Source of the DNA: Actinomycetospora succinea
Lineage (GTDB): Bacteria; Actinomycetota; Actinomycetes; Mycobacteriales; Pseudonocardiaceae
Assembly (NCBI RefSeq): GCF_004363095.1
Contig: NZ_SNYO01000005.1
Coordinates: 186,001-250,000, forward strand
Reading direction: 5' to 3'
Length of the DNA: 64,000 nucleotides
Shown: piece after piece, positions 1-7,268 of the stretch
Numbering within the stretch: position 1 is the stretch's first letter
How the letters are laid out: each line of letters opens with the position of its first letter
The notes under the pieces: generated by a model
Databases searched by the model: none
What the model was told of the DNA's origin: nothing
Seen by the model: only the letters and a program-made list of their open reading frames with translations
Position numbers and translations under genes: made by a program

Positions 1-83
1 GGGTCGCAGGGGGTCTCGGGGACGGGCTGCGGGGCCTGCGCGGTCTCCCCGGTCACGGCCGAGGTGGGCTCCCACAGGCTCAC
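1..83 (-). CDS. Partial CDS, N-terminus only, unknown function
   Basis: A GTG start at 83 on the minus strand is preceded by a good ribosome binding site, GAGGAGA, seven bases upstream. The frame stays open for 27 codons to the window edge (begins VSLWEPTSAVTG, then Pro/Glu-rich). The visible piece is too short and low in complexity to name a family. It is transcribed away from the hydrolase gene at 404, so the spacer between them would hold two divergent promoters. Confidence 0.55.
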   Translation of the reverse strand, partial: MSLWEPTSAVTGETAQAPQPVPETPCD

Positions 84-403
84 GGCGCGTTCTCTCCTCG
101 TCCTCGGCGACCTCGACGTGCTGCACCCCCCACCACGGGCCGGGGGTGCGCCACGCCGCCCCGGGCGAAGATCCCGGGGCGGCGCCACCCGGTCCAACGC
201 GCCGGTCGTGTGACGGTGGTTCTGACGATCGGGCGGACCCGTCGCGGCCCGGACGGCGCAACGGGCTGCGCCCCGGATCGAGGCCGGAGCTGCGGGAACG
301 CCGTCGGACACCCGATCCGGGAGTCACCCGGAGTGAGGATGCGTCACGACGCGTGAGTGACGGCGTGGCGTCGCGGCGGCTCGGACGGCCCTAACATCGG
401 CGC
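84..403. other. Divergent intergenic region with a leaderless-type -10 box
   Basis: This 320-base spacer lies between the leftward partial gene and the rightward hydrolase gene. A TAACAT hexamer at 392-397 is followed by six bases and then the GTG start at 404, the spacing expected for a leaderless actinobacterial transcript that begins on the start codon. No Shine-Dalgarno sequence precedes 404, which agrees. No convincing gene, repeat or RNA was seen in the rest. Confidence 0.5.
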
Positions 404-1531
404 GTGACCGCCGAGCCGCAGCCCGAGGACGAGCCCCGCGGCGCGCTGCCCACCCTGGCCGGGCTCGCCGGCGTGCCCGCCCACACCGCCGCCCGGGCGT
501 GGGGCAACGTGCGGGACTGGGCGACCCACGGCCACCTCGCCGACACCACCCGCATGCCCCGGCTGCCGGTCCACCACGGCGACGGCTACACGGTGCACCG
601 CTACGAGCCGACCGCGCCGGTCGATCCCGACCTCGCGCCGCTGCTGCTCGTCCCGCCGCTCGGGGCGCCGGACTTCGCCTTCGACCTGCGCCGCGGGGCG
701 AGCCTCGTCGAGGACCTCCTCGCCACGGGTCGCGAGATCTTCATCGTCACCTACGACGCCTCGGGCCGGGCGGCGGGCCGGCGGGGCCTCGAGCTGTGGG
801 TCGACGAGATCGTCCCGGCGGCCCTGTACGCGATCGCCGACCGGCACGGGGACAGCCCCGTACACCTCGCCGGCTGGAGCCTGGGCGGGCTGTTCACGCT
901 GCTCGCGGCGGCGAGCCACATCTCGGGGGCGCCGATCCGCTCGGTGACGGCGTTCGCCTCGCCCGTCGACGTCTCCGCGGTCCCGTTGGTGGCGCCGTTC
1001 CGGTCGGTCGCCGAGTACACGGGCGGGCGGGTCTTCTCGGCCGCGTACCGGACGCTCGGCTCGTTCCCCGCGACCGCGGTGAAGTGGGCGTTCCAGCTGA
1101 CCAGCGTGGAGCGCTACCTGACCAAACCGGTGACCCTGGCGACGCACCTCGACGACCGCGAGCTGCTCGAGCAGATCGAGGCCGTCGACCTGCTCATGGC
1201 CAACATGACCGCCTACCCCGGGCGGGCGTTCGGGCAGATCTACCACCACGTGGTCCGCTCCAACGACCTCGCGGAGGACCGCCTGCGCCTCGCCGGGCGA
1301 CCCGTGCGGCTGGCCGACGTGGACGTCCCGGTGCTCCTGGTCGCCGGCGCCGACGACGTCATCGCGCCCGTCGCCGCCGTCGAGCGCGCGACCGCCCTGC
1401 TCACGTCCTGCCCCGACCTGCGCTTCGTCGTCCGGCCCGGCGGGCACCTCGGCGTCCTGGCCGGGCGCCGGGCCCGCGAGAACTCCTGGCACGACCTCCA
1501 GGAGTTCATGCGCGCCCACGACGACGCCTGA
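404..1531 (+). CDS. PhaC-like alpha/beta hydrolase
   Basis: A 375-residue alpha/beta hydrolase whose layout resembles the class III polyhydroxyalkanoate synthase (PhaC) superfamily. The nucleophile elbow is GWSLGG (residues 157-162), with Ser159 where true PHA synthases have Cys. The likely acid is in GADDVIAP (Asp317/318) and the base is His348 in RPGGHLG. The segment before the elbow (PPLGAPDFAFDL) resembles PhaC. Because the nucleophile is Ser, it is more likely an esterase or lipase-type enzyme than a polymerase. The GTG start is supported by a TAACAT box six bases upstream, implying a leaderless message. The substrate cannot be told from sequence, and no phaB or phasin gene is adjacent. 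Confidence 0.75.
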   Translation: MTAEPQPEDEPRGALPTLAGLAGVPAHTAARAWGNVRDWATHGHLADTTRMPRLPVHHGDGYTVHRYEPTAPVDPDLAPLLLVPPLGAPDFAFDLRRGASLVEDLLATGREIFIVTYDASGRAAGRRGLELWVDEIVPAALYAIADRHGDSPVHLAGWSLGGLFTLLAAASHISGAPIRSVTAFASPVDVSAVPLVAPFRSVAEYTGGRVFSAAYRTLGSFPATAVKWAFQLTSVERYLTKPVTLATHLDDRELLEQIEAVDLLMANMTAYPGRAFGQIYHHVVRSNDLAEDRLRLAGRPVRLADVDVPVLLVAGADDVIAPVAAVERATALLTSCPDLRFVVRPGGHLGVLAGRRARENSWHDLQEFMRAHDDA

Positions 1532-1628
1532 ACCACACGCGTGTCGTTCACCCTCCCCTGCCGGAGATCCCGCCCCGGGGCTCCCGTACGGTCGGCGCCG
1601 CTCCCCTGCTCCCCGAGGAAGGACACCG

Positions 1629-2078
1629 ATGGCTGAGACGCTCAAGGCTCGCCTTCTCGACTCCGACCGTCGCAGCGCCGTCGTCGACGACCTGCAGGGC
1701 CTCGTCGACTCCGAGGTCGCGAACAAGAGCGGCCTGTCCGGCGGCGTGGTGAAGACCGGCTACGCCGGCGTGAAGAAGGTCAAGCCGGGCATCATCCGCG
1801 AGGCGCTCGACAAGATGCTCGACGAGTTCGTCGAGCAGCTCGAGCCCTTCTGGGCCACCTACACCACCGAGGCCGCCGGCGACTTCGGCACCTTCCTCGG
1901 CACCCGCCCGCAGGAGGCCTCCGAGGCCCTCCTCGCGGTCACCGACCGCCGCGCCGAGCGCAGCAGCCGCGCCGCGATCACCTCGATCTACAGCAAGCTG
2001 CGCCCCAAGGCGCAGGACAACGTCATCGAGGCCCTGCCCGGCCTCGGCGCCGTGATCGAGAAGCACGCGCGCGCCTGA
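1629..2078 (+). CDS. Conserved actinobacterial DUF6918-type protein
   Basis: A 149-residue, helix-rich soluble protein (MAETLKARLLDS at the N-terminus) that I recognise as the small actinobacterial family catalogued as DUF6918. It has no signal peptide or membrane segment and no catalytic motif. The ATG is preceded by GAGGAAGG at a normal distance. It stands alone, and a strong hairpin terminator follows the stop codon. The function is unknown. Its family assignment rests on overall look rather than a diagnostic motif. Confidence 0.6.
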   Translation: MAETLKARLLDSDRRSAVVDDLQGLVDSEVANKSGLSGGVVKTGYAGVKKVKPGIIREALDKMLDEFVEQLEPFWATYTTEAAGDFGTFLGTRPQEASEALLAVTDRRAERSSRAAITSIYSKLRPKAQDNVIEALPGLGAVIEKHARA

Positions 2079-2102
2079 GCCCTTCCCGCTCCCCCACACG
2101 CC

Positions 2103-2148
2103 GGCCCCGGCGCCACGGACTGTGCGAACAGACCGTGGCTCCGGGGCC
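2103..2148 (+). terminator. Strong intrinsic-type hairpin after the DUF6918-type gene
   Basis: The arms GGCCCCGG-C-GCCACGG (2103-2118) and CCGTGGC-T-CCGGGGCC (2133-2148) pair over 15 bp with a single C/T mismatch and enclose a 14-base loop. The hairpin starts 25 bases after the stop at 2078 and is not followed by a long U run, as is common in high-GC actinobacteria. Confidence 0.75.
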
Positions 2149-2171
2149 GTCGTTCGTGATGGGGTGACCTG

Positions 2172-2468
2172 ATGCACATCGTCACGGTCCTCTACGGCCA
2201 CCCGACCGACCCCGCCGCGTTCGACGAGTACTACGAGAAGACCCACGCCCCGCTCGCCGCCCCCATCCCCGGCGTCCGGAGCTTCACCTACCGGCACTGC
2301 GCGTCGCTCGACGGGAACCCGCCGCCGTACTACCTCATCGCCGAGCTGTCCTTCGACTCGATGGAGTCCCTGCAGGACGGGATGGGCTCCGCGGAGGGCC
2401 AGGCGGCCGCGGCCGACGTGCCGAACTTCGCCAGCGGCGGCGCGACGATGTTCGTCGCACACGACTGA
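2172..2468 (+). CDS. EthD-domain small protein
   Basis: A 98-residue protein of the EthD family (dimeric ferredoxin-like alpha/beta barrel). It starts MHIVTVLYGHPTDPAAF and carries the family signature of an aromatic/acidic stretch, FDEYYEKTHAPLA (residues 18-30). In the founding system EthD is an accessory protein of ether-degrading cytochrome P450s; most family members have no known substrate. No P450 or ferredoxin gene lies beside it, so a role in ether metabolism should not be assumed. The start is set by GGGGTGACCTG just before the ATG. Confidence 0.8.
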   Translation: MHIVTVLYGHPTDPAAFDEYYEKTHAPLAAPIPGVRSFTYRHCASLDGNPPPYYLIAELSFDSMESLQDGMGSAEGQAAAADVPNFASGGATMFVAHD

Positions 2469-2476
2469 CCTGGCCC

Positions 2477-2498
2477 TTGACCTCGACCGAGGTCGAGG
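2477..2498 (+). promoter_or_regulatory. MerR-type promoter/operator for the methyltransferase
   Basis: A -35 box TTGACC (2477-2482) runs into a perfect dyad, CCTCGACC-GA-GGTCGAGG (2481-2498). An inverted repeat that starts at the -35 and fills the spacer is how MerR-family regulators bind. The expected -10 position, about 2502, is not a good TANNNT, so the promoter would depend on an activator. No MerR gene is adjacent; the only one in the window is at 23794. Confidence 0.45.
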
Positions 2499-2500
2499 GC

Positions 2501-2533
2501 GGAGGCTCGTGACAGCGACGATCACGAGCCTCC
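2501..2533 (+). promoter_or_regulatory. Perfect hairpin abutting the Shine-Dalgarno of the methyltransferase
   Basis: GGAGGCTCGTGA (2501-2512) and TCACGAGCCTCC (2522-2533) form a perfect 12-bp stem with a 9-base loop. The right arm ends exactly where the GGAGG ribosome binding site (2534-2538) of the gene at 2544 begins. The CCTCC of the right arm is itself an anti-Shine-Dalgarno. The structure could act in translation control or as an attenuator. Confidence 0.55.
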
Positions 2534-2543
2534 GGAGGTCCTC

Positions 2544-3176
2544 ATGGCCACCCCCGCACCGTCCCGCTTCCAGGACGCCTACCTCACCGGCGAGCCCCCG
2601 TGGATCATCGGTGAGCCCCAACCCGCCGTGCGCGCCGCCGAGGCCGAGGGCCTGATCCGGGGCCGCGTGCTCGACCTCGGCTGCGGCACCGGCGAGCACA
2701 CCGTGCTGCTCGCCGAGCGCGGCTACGACGTCGTCGGTGCCGACTCCGCCCCGGCCGCCCTCGAGCGCGCCCGCGCCGTCGCCGCGGCCCACGGTGTCGA
2801 CGCGAGCTTCGTCGTCGCCGACGCGATGGACCCCGCGGACCTGCGCGGGTTCGACACCGTCCTCGACAGCGCCCTGTTCCACATCTTCGACGGCGACGAC
2901 CAGGCCCGGTACGCCGACGCCCTGCGCGACGTCGTCGTGGACGGCGGCCGCGTCGTCCTGCTCGGCCTGGCCCCCGGTCCCGCGTTCGGTCCCGAGGTCA
3001 GCGACGACGAGATGCGCGCGGCGTTCACCCGGCCCGGGTGGGCGCTGGACGAGCTGCGCGAGAGCACCTACCGCGGGCGGGTGCCCGACGAGGAGCAGGC
3101 CGAGAAGCTCCGGGTGCCCGTCGGCGGGCACGTGGACCTGCCGGCGTGGCTCGCGGTGGCCCGCCGGGTGTCGTGA
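2544..3176 (+). CDS. Class I SAM-dependent methyltransferase
   Basis: A 210-residue Rossmann methyltransferase. Motif I is VLDLGCGTGEHTVLLAERG (about residues 42-60) and the acidic end of strand beta-2 is GAD. DAMDPADLRGFDTVLDSALFH gives motifs II-III. The order fits small-molecule methyltransferases of the TehB/thiopurine type, but the acceptor cannot be inferred. The ATG follows GGAGG by five bases. Its upstream region carries a MerR-like operator and a hairpin touching the ribosome binding site, so expression looks inducible. Its stop lies one base before the stop of the convergent heme oxygenase gene. Confidence 0.8.
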   Translation: MATPAPSRFQDAYLTGEPPWIIGEPQPAVRAAEAEGLIRGRVLDLGCGTGEHTVLLAERGYDVVGADSAPAALERARAVAAAHGVDASFVVADAMDPADLRGFDTVLDSALFHIFDGDDQARYADALRDVVVDGGRVVLLGLAPGPAFGPEVSDDEMRAAFTRPGWALDELRESTYRGRVPDEEQAEKLRVPVGGHVDLPAWLAVARRVS

Positions 3177-3177
3177 C

Positions 3178-3843
3178 TCAGGCCGCGAGGTGCTCCGGCG
3201 GCACCGTGTCCGCCAGCTCGTGGAGCATCGCGATGTTCAGCTCGAAGGCGTGGCACGCCTCGTCGGCGATCCGGGCGCGCTCGACCTCGTCCCACGGGGC
3301 GGCGTCGAGCAGCCCCCGGTAGCGGGCCCGGAACGGCGGGACCGGGCCGAGAGCGGCGAAGTCGTAGAACCGCGCGCCGTCGCCGGTGACGCCGTAGGTG
3401 CGCTCGAGCAGCACCCGCACGACCTGGCCGCCGGCGATGTCGCCGAGGTAGCGCGTGTAGTGGTGCGCGACCCAGCCGCCGGGCCAGTCGTCGACGGTCT
3501 CGCGGATCCGCGCGACGTAGGCGGCCGTCGTGGGCAGGGGTTCGACGTCGCCGGCCCGGTCGCCGCCGCGGAGGAACGCGAGGTCGGCGGCGATCGCGTC
3601 GCGCCGGCGCAGGGCGTCGACCGCGAACCCGCCGACCACCGGGTGGTCCGCGAGCCGGTCGGCGCCGTCCTCGAGCGCGCTGTAGATGTGCCAGTACTGG
3701 ACCACGAGCGTCGCGTAGTCCTCGAGCGCGAGGCGCCCGCCCAGCAGGGCGTCCATGTACGCCGAATGATGCGCCCGCTCGTGGGCCGCCGCGGTGGCCC
3801 GGCGCAGGGACTGGGAGAAGGGCAGGTGCTCGCTCACGGTCAC
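3178..3843 (-). CDS. Biliverdin-producing heme oxygenase
   Basis: A 221-residue heme oxygenase of the HmuO/HO-1 type, which cleaves heme to biliverdin, CO and Fe2+. The proximal histidine lies in the N-terminal ATAAAHERAHHSAYM segment (His21 by the HO pattern). The conserved distal helix is recognisable as YLGDIAGGQVVRVLLERTY. It is soluble and of usual length. The start is taken at GTG 3843 because GGAGGCGGACCC precedes it; a second GTG two codons in is also possible. An IdeR/DtxR-like box 62 bases upstream suggests induction under iron limitation, so the enzyme would serve iron recovery from heme. Confidence 0.9.
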   Translation of the reverse strand: MTVSEHLPFSQSLRRATAAAHERAHHSAYMDALLGGRLALEDYATLVVQYWHIYSALEDGADRLADHPVVGGFAVDALRRRDAIAADLAFLRGGDRAGDVEPLPTTAAYVARIRETVDDWPGGWVAHHYTRYLGDIAGGQVVRVLLERTYGVTGDGARFYDFAALGPVPPFRARYRGLLDAAPWDEVERARIADEACHAFELNIAMLHELADTVPPEHLAA

Positions 3844-3904
3844 GGGTCCGCCTCCGGGTGCTGCCGGGTGTCGCCGGTCTCCGGGACGACAGTAGGGTCC
3901 GTGC

Positions 3905-3923
3905 GCCGGTAAGGCTACCCTCA
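3905..3923 (-). promoter_or_regulatory. IdeR/DtxR-like iron box upstream of heme oxygenase
   Basis: On the minus strand the 19-mer reads TGAGGGTAGCCTTACCGGC and matches the IdeR/DtxR consensus TTAGGTTAGCCTAACCTAA at 13 of 19 positions, including the central TAGCCT-ACC core. It lies 62 bases before the heme oxygenase start, where an iron-loaded repressor would block transcription. Confidence 0.7.
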
Positions 3924-4069
3924 GTTCGATCGCGCAGCGTGTCTGCGGGGCGGCGGCCGAGCCGCCGGCGGTGACGGTCGACCCGGCCCGGGCGCGCGAC
4001 GATCAACCGGATCGTGCGCGACACCTAGTCCTGATATCGTATCGCTGACTTCAACCGAAGGAGCGAATC

Positions 4070-4357
4070 GTGGTCATCGTCGCCGGGCACCTGCAGGTCG
4101 ATCCCGCCGAGCGTGAGCGCTACCTGGCCGGATGCGTCGCCGTCGTCGAGCAGGCCCGCGCCGCGGAGGGCTGTCTCGACTTCGCGATCAGCGCCGACCT
4201 CCTCGACGCCGGCCGGATCAACGTCTTCGAGCGCTGGGCGTCACAGGAGGCCGTCGAGGCCTTCCGTGGCAGCGGGCCGAGCGACGAGCAGGGCGCGGCG
4301 ATGCTGTCGGCGGACGTCGCCGAGTTCGACGTCGCCGACGTGCGCAGCCTGACCTGA
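4070..4357 (+). CDS. ABM-domain monooxygenase-like protein
   Basis: A 95-residue protein of the antibiotic biosynthesis monooxygenase (ABM/YgiN) fold, a dimeric ferredoxin-like barrel. The pattern VIVAGHLQVDPAERERY, then AEGCLDFAIS and INVFERW, is typical. Some relatives oxidise quinols or anthrone-like substrates without a cofactor; others have no proven activity. The GTG follows GAAGGAGCGAATC. An AT-rich stretch, TGATATCGTATCG (about 4033-4045), probably supplies the -10 box. It is convergent with the MarR gene, with a perfect hairpin between them. Confidence 0.75.
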   Translation: MVIVAGHLQVDPAERERYLAGCVAVVEQARAAEGCLDFAISADLLDAGRINVFERWASQEAVEAFRGSGPSDEQGAAMLSADVAEFDVADVRSLT

Positions 4358-4550
4358 GGACGGTGCGGCAGGGCGTGTCGGACGAAACCGAGACCGCGGA
4401 TCGCGACCCGGTCGAGGCGGGCAACTCTTCGGTGAGGATGCGTCGATTTCTGAAGCGTTTCCGCGGGAGCGAGGACGCCCCTGCGGAGCGCGACCGACGC
4501 GGGCCATCGCTGACGCTTCCACCGAGTCGACCGACGAGACATAGGCCGAA

Positions 4551-4587
4551 GATCGCGTCGAGACCGACCGTCCGACTCGACGCGATC
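4551..4587. terminator. Bidirectional hairpin between convergent genes
   Basis: GATCGCGTCGA (4551-4561) and TCGACGCGATC (4577-4587) form a perfect 11-bp stem with a 15-base loop. It sits in the 279-base spacer between the rightward ABM gene and the leftward MarR gene and is placed to end both transcripts. The remainder of the spacer (4358-4550) holds no gene I can support. Confidence 0.6.
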
Positions 4588-4636
4588 ATGCCCGTAGGTC
4601 GGCCGGGACCCTCGGCTGCGGAGTCGGCGCACGCCC

Positions 4637-5095
4637 CTAGCGTGCCGCCCCGTCGAGCGATCCGTAGGCGCGCGCGAAGCCCTCGGCCCCGAGCAGCAGG
4701 GCCTCGCGCTCCTCACGACCCATGGCCTCGGTGACGCGCTCCAGCGCGCGGGCGCGGGCGTCGGCGAGACCGGACAGGACCGCGCGGCCGGCCGCGGTGA
4801 GGTCGAGCCACGTCGCGCGCCGGTTGTCCGGAGCGACCTCCCGCGTGATCAGGCCCGCGGCGGTGAGACGGTCGCTGATCCGGCTCGCCGTGGAGGGCGG
4901 CACGCCGAGCGCCTCCCCCAGCGCGGTCACCTTGGCGCCCCCGAGGTGATCGAGCGACTGCAGCGCCCGCAGGTCGGACGGCGAGACGTCCTCCTCCATG
5001 GCGCTGAGGACGCCGACGCTCAGCTCGAGCAGGCCGCGCAGCGCGAGCTCCAGGCGATCGGCGAAGGGCTCCGCGGGCTCACCCATGGCGCACAT
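4637..5095 (-). CDS. MarR family transcriptional regulator
   Basis: A 152-residue MarR-type winged-helix repressor. The DNA-binding core runs SDLRALQSL through LGGAKVTALGEALGVPPS and TASRISDRLTAAGLI to the wing EVAPDNRRATWLDLT. The frame is open further upstream, but that part looks noncoding. I therefore place the start at ATG 5095; ATG 5086 is the alternative. It is divergent from a 59-codon gene at 5223, and the spacer has three GCAC/GTGC half-sites that look like its operator. The ligand is unknown. Confidence 0.85.
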   Translation of the reverse strand: MCAMGEPAEPFADRLELALRGLLELSVGVLSAMEEDVSPSDLRALQSLDHLGGAKVTALGEALGVPPSTASRISDRLTAAGLITREVAPDNRRATWLDLTAAGRAVLSGLADARARALERVTEAMGREEREALLLGAEGFARAYGSLDGAAR

Positions 5096-5175
5096 GGTCG
5101 CACCCCGCGCTCCCCGGACCGGTGCAGATCGCGGTGTCGCGGGCGCCCCGGCAGCGCTATGCTGCGCGAAGCACG

Positions 5176-5199
5176 TCGTGCACAACGCACGAACTGTGC
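5176..5199. promoter_or_regulatory. Candidate MarR operator with phased half-sites
   Basis: TCGTGC-acaac-GCACGA (5176-5192) is a perfect inverted repeat. The GCAC of its right arm pairs again with GTGC (5196-5199) across five bases, so half-sites repeat at a constant interval. The cluster lies between the divergent MarR gene and the small gene at 5223, the usual place for an autoregulatory MarR site. Confidence 0.5.
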
Positions 5200-5222
5200 T
5201 CGAGTACAGGAGCGTGGGGATC

Positions 5223-5402
5223 ATGCGTTCCACGAAGGCGCATGCTGCGACCGCCGTCCCGACCGTGCCCGCCGCGATGCAGGCACTGCTGCACGAACGG
5301 CTCCGCGAGGCCACCGAACCCGCCGACCGCCGCCGCGAGAACATGCCCGCGGCGCTGCAGGCCCGCGACAACCTCCGGCGGCGGTTCGACGACGAGGGCT
5401 GA
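5223..5402 (+). CDS. Small protein of unknown function beside marR
   Basis: A 59-residue basic, helix-forming protein (MRSTKAHAATAVPTV), charged in its second half (RRRENMPAALQARDNLRRRFDD). The frame is open further upstream, but ATG 5223 is the first start after the MarR operator-like repeats and has GGAGCGTGGGG before it. No motif or family was recognised. Its divergent pairing with the MarR gene suggests joint control. Coding is supported by GC-rich third positions, but the short length keeps confidence moderate. Confidence 0.5.
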   Translation: MRSTKAHAATAVPTVPAAMQALLHERLREATEPADRRRENMPAALQARDNLRRRFDDEG

Positions 5403-5443
5403 GACGGCCCGGATTGTCAGGGGTCGCCTCTACGGTCCGGTCC

Positions 5444-5935
5444 ATGGCTCTCTGGACCGACTTCGCCGCCGCCGCGCCCCGGATCGCCGAGGTCTTCACC
5501 CGCCGCCACGCCGTCACGGGCAACCTCTGCATGCTCGGGACGCTGCGCCCCGACGGCTTCCCGCGCATCAGCCCGATGGAGCCGCGGTTCCTCGAGGGCG
5601 ACCTGTGGCTGGTGGGCATGCCGAGCACCGCGAAGTTCGAGGACCTGCGGGCCGACCCGCGATTCGCGCTGCACACCGCGACGGTCGACACCCAGGTCTC
5701 CGACGGAGACGCCAAGCTCTGGGGCCGGGTCGAGGACGTCCGCGACGAGGCGCTGCACCAGCGCTTCGCCGAGGCGGTGTTCGAGGACATCGGGCTCGAC
5801 CTGCGGGGCCAGGAGTTCGAGCAGTTCTACCGGGCGGACATCGTCGGGGCGGCCTCGGTGGCCGTCGGCGACGAGCACATGGACGTCACCACCTGGCGCG
5901 AGGGCGCCGCGGAGAAGGTCGTCCGCAAGCACTGA
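5444..5935 (+). CDS. Pyridoxamine 5'-phosphate oxidase-family protein
   Basis: A 163-residue split-beta-barrel flavin-binding protein of the PNPOx-like superfamily (FMN or F420 users). The diagnostic core is GNLCMLGTLRPDGFPRISPM followed by EGDLWLVGMPSTAKFEDLRA, where the Lys-rich loop would meet the cofactor phosphate. It lacks the C-terminal dimer motif of true PdxH, so it is not the vitamin B6 enzyme; its reaction is unknown. A TACGGT box at 5431-5436 lies seven bases before the ATG, which fits a leaderless transcript. Confidence 0.75.
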   Translation: MALWTDFAAAAPRIAEVFTRRHAVTGNLCMLGTLRPDGFPRISPMEPRFLEGDLWLVGMPSTAKFEDLRADPRFALHTATVDTQVSDGDAKLWGRVEDVRDEALHQRFAEAVFEDIGLDLRGQEFEQFYRADIVGAASVAVGDEHMDVTTWREGAAEKVVRKH

Positions 5936-5937
5936 CC

Positions 5938-6807
5938 TCAGCTCGGGAAGACGAACTGGTAGCCCTGCTCCTGGAGCCACGGCAGGAGCTCGCGCACGGC
6001 GGCGACCGTCTGGTCACGCGGGCCGCCCCCGTCGTGGAAGAGCACGATCGCGCCGGGGTGCAGGCCCTGCTTGACGCTGTTCACGATCGCGGCGGACCCG
6101 GGCTGGGTCCAGTCCAGGGTGTCCACCGACCAGCCCAGGGGCCGCATGCCGGTCTGGGCCGCGACCTGGTCGAGCGCCGGGGTCCACGCCCCCTCGGGAG
6201 CGCGGAAGTAGTCGATCGTGGCCGGCGGGTGCACGGCGTTGGCGATCGTGGTCCTGCTGGTGTCGAGCTGACGGCTCATGAGGTCGTGAGGGTTCTGCCC
6301 GACGGTCGCGTCGTGGGTCATCGTGTGATCGCAGAGGCGGTGGCCCTCGGCGATGATCCGCTGCATCAGCTCGGGGTGGGCGACCGACTGGTTCCCGATC
6401 GTGCAGAACGTGGCCTTGACGTTGTACTCGGCGAGGAGGTCGAGCACCTGCGGCGTGTACTGCGGGGTCGGCCCGTCGTCGAAGGTCAGCGCGACGGCGG
6501 GGCGGTCGACGCTGGTGTCGGTGACGGTCAGCAGCGACGAGGTGATCGCCGGCCGCGCCATGCCGGGCATGCCGAGCGCAGGGGCGTCGGCCGCCGACCG
6601 CACCGGCTTGCCGGCCGGACCCGTGGCCACCACCGGCGCGGGTCCGGTGGCCAGGACCTGGCGGGACCCCACGTCACTGAGCACCACGAACGTCACGCCG
6701 GTCATCAGCGCGATCGTCGTGAGGAGCCCGGCCCACCGATAGATGTACGGCGGGCTGACGATCTGGCGCAGGATGACGCGCTGCCGAGGGGTGAGCATCA
6801 GTCTCAT
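5938..6807 (-). CDS. Membrane-anchored NodB-type polysaccharide deacetylase
   Basis: A 289-residue cell-envelope protein. One N-terminal membrane segment (about residues 26-46, RWAGLLTTIALMTGVTFVVL) is followed by an Ala/Gly/Pro linker and a NodB catalytic domain from about residue 95. Motif 1 is ALTFDDGPTPQ with the catalytic Asp and metal-binding Asp. Motif 2 is LCDHTMTHD, giving the H-x3-H metal site. Motif 3 is FRAPEGAW and motif 5 is LFHDGGG. The family removes acetyl groups from N-acetylated sugars, usually peptidoglycan or chitin-like glycans, outside the membrane. A 9-bp inverted repeat lies upstream (6856-6892). Confidence 0.88.
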   Translation of the reverse strand: MRLMLTPRQRVILRQIVSPPYIYRWAGLLTTIALMTGVTFVVLSDVGSRQVLATGPAPVVATGPAGKPVRSAADAPALGMPGMARPAITSSLLTVTDTSVDRPAVALTFDDGPTPQYTPQVLDLLAEYNVKATFCTIGNQSVAHPELMQRIIAEGHRLCDHTMTHDATVGQNPHDLMSRQLDTSRTTIANAVHPPATIDYFRAPEGAWTPALDQVAAQTGMRPLGWSVDTLDWTQPGSAAIVNSVKQGLHPGAIVLFHDGGGPRDQTVAAVRELLPWLQEQGYQFVFPS

Positions 6808-6855
6808 TCATCCCATCCGTCACAGGAACCACACGCGTCACAGCGTTGGTCACCA

Positions 6856-6892
6856 TAGAGGGTCGGTTCAGTGACTCGCGATAGACCCTCTA
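6856..6892. repeat. 9-bp inverted repeat upstream of the deacetylase gene
   Basis: TAGAGGGTC (6856-6864) and GACCCTCTA (6884-6892) are perfect complements 19 bases apart. They lie between the deacetylase start and the broken gene at 6908. The element could be an operator for the deacetylase or mark the edge of the truncated gene. Confidence 0.45.
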
Positions 6893-6907
6893 CCTCTGAT
6901 CGAGTGA

Positions 6908-7264
6908 TTGTGGCTGCGGGCCGCCACCGAGCGAGCACGCACCGGGAGCATCACCGACGCCGGCAACGCGATCGCCACCTCGCAGGTCGCCCTGCCCGAG
7001 GACACCTGCCGGGCGGTGTACGCGCAGCCGGGGTACGAGCAGTCGGTCGCGAACCTCGCGGACGTGAGCCTGGCGAGCGACAGCGTCTTCGGCGACGACC
7101 GCGGCGCGAGCCAGCTCGCGACCGTCACCGGCGACGTCGCCCGCGGCTACACGGTCGCGCTGCCCGTGCGCATCGACCCGGCGACGGCCTCTGCGGCCGG
7201 TGGCCCCGGTAGCGGCGACGGTGCCCCGCCCGGCGCCCCGCCCGGCGGCCGTCCGCCCGGCTGA
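6908..7264 (+). pseudogene. N-terminally truncated coding remnant
   Basis: Codon use in this frame is strongly coding-like (almost every third base is G or C) for about 115 codons. Yet the reading begins right after an in-frame TGA at 5905-equivalent position 6905-6907, with only TTG 6908 as a start and no ribosome binding site. The product (ALPEDTCRAVYAQPGYEQS, then a Gly/Pro-rich tail ending GGRPPG) looks like the back part of a larger, perhaps exported, protein. It is most simply a decayed gene whose 5' part was lost. A TTG-started real gene cannot be excluded. No family was recognised. Confidence 0.5.
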
Positions 7265-7268
7265 GCTA

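Noticed and set aside
146..394. An 82-codon open frame before the first hydrolase
   Set aside because: Composition is Arg/Pro-rich without codon-position bias, there is no ribosome binding site, and it spans a probable divergent promoter region.
1535..1544. The palindrome ACACGCGTGT after the first hydrolase gene
   Set aside because: Ten bases with a CGCG centre are expected often in DNA of this composition, and no gene start is near.
344..1726. Very long Arg/Gly/Pro-rich minus-strand frames opposite real genes throughout the window
   Set aside because: They mirror the strand of clear protein families, lack start signals and have the wrong codon-position bias.
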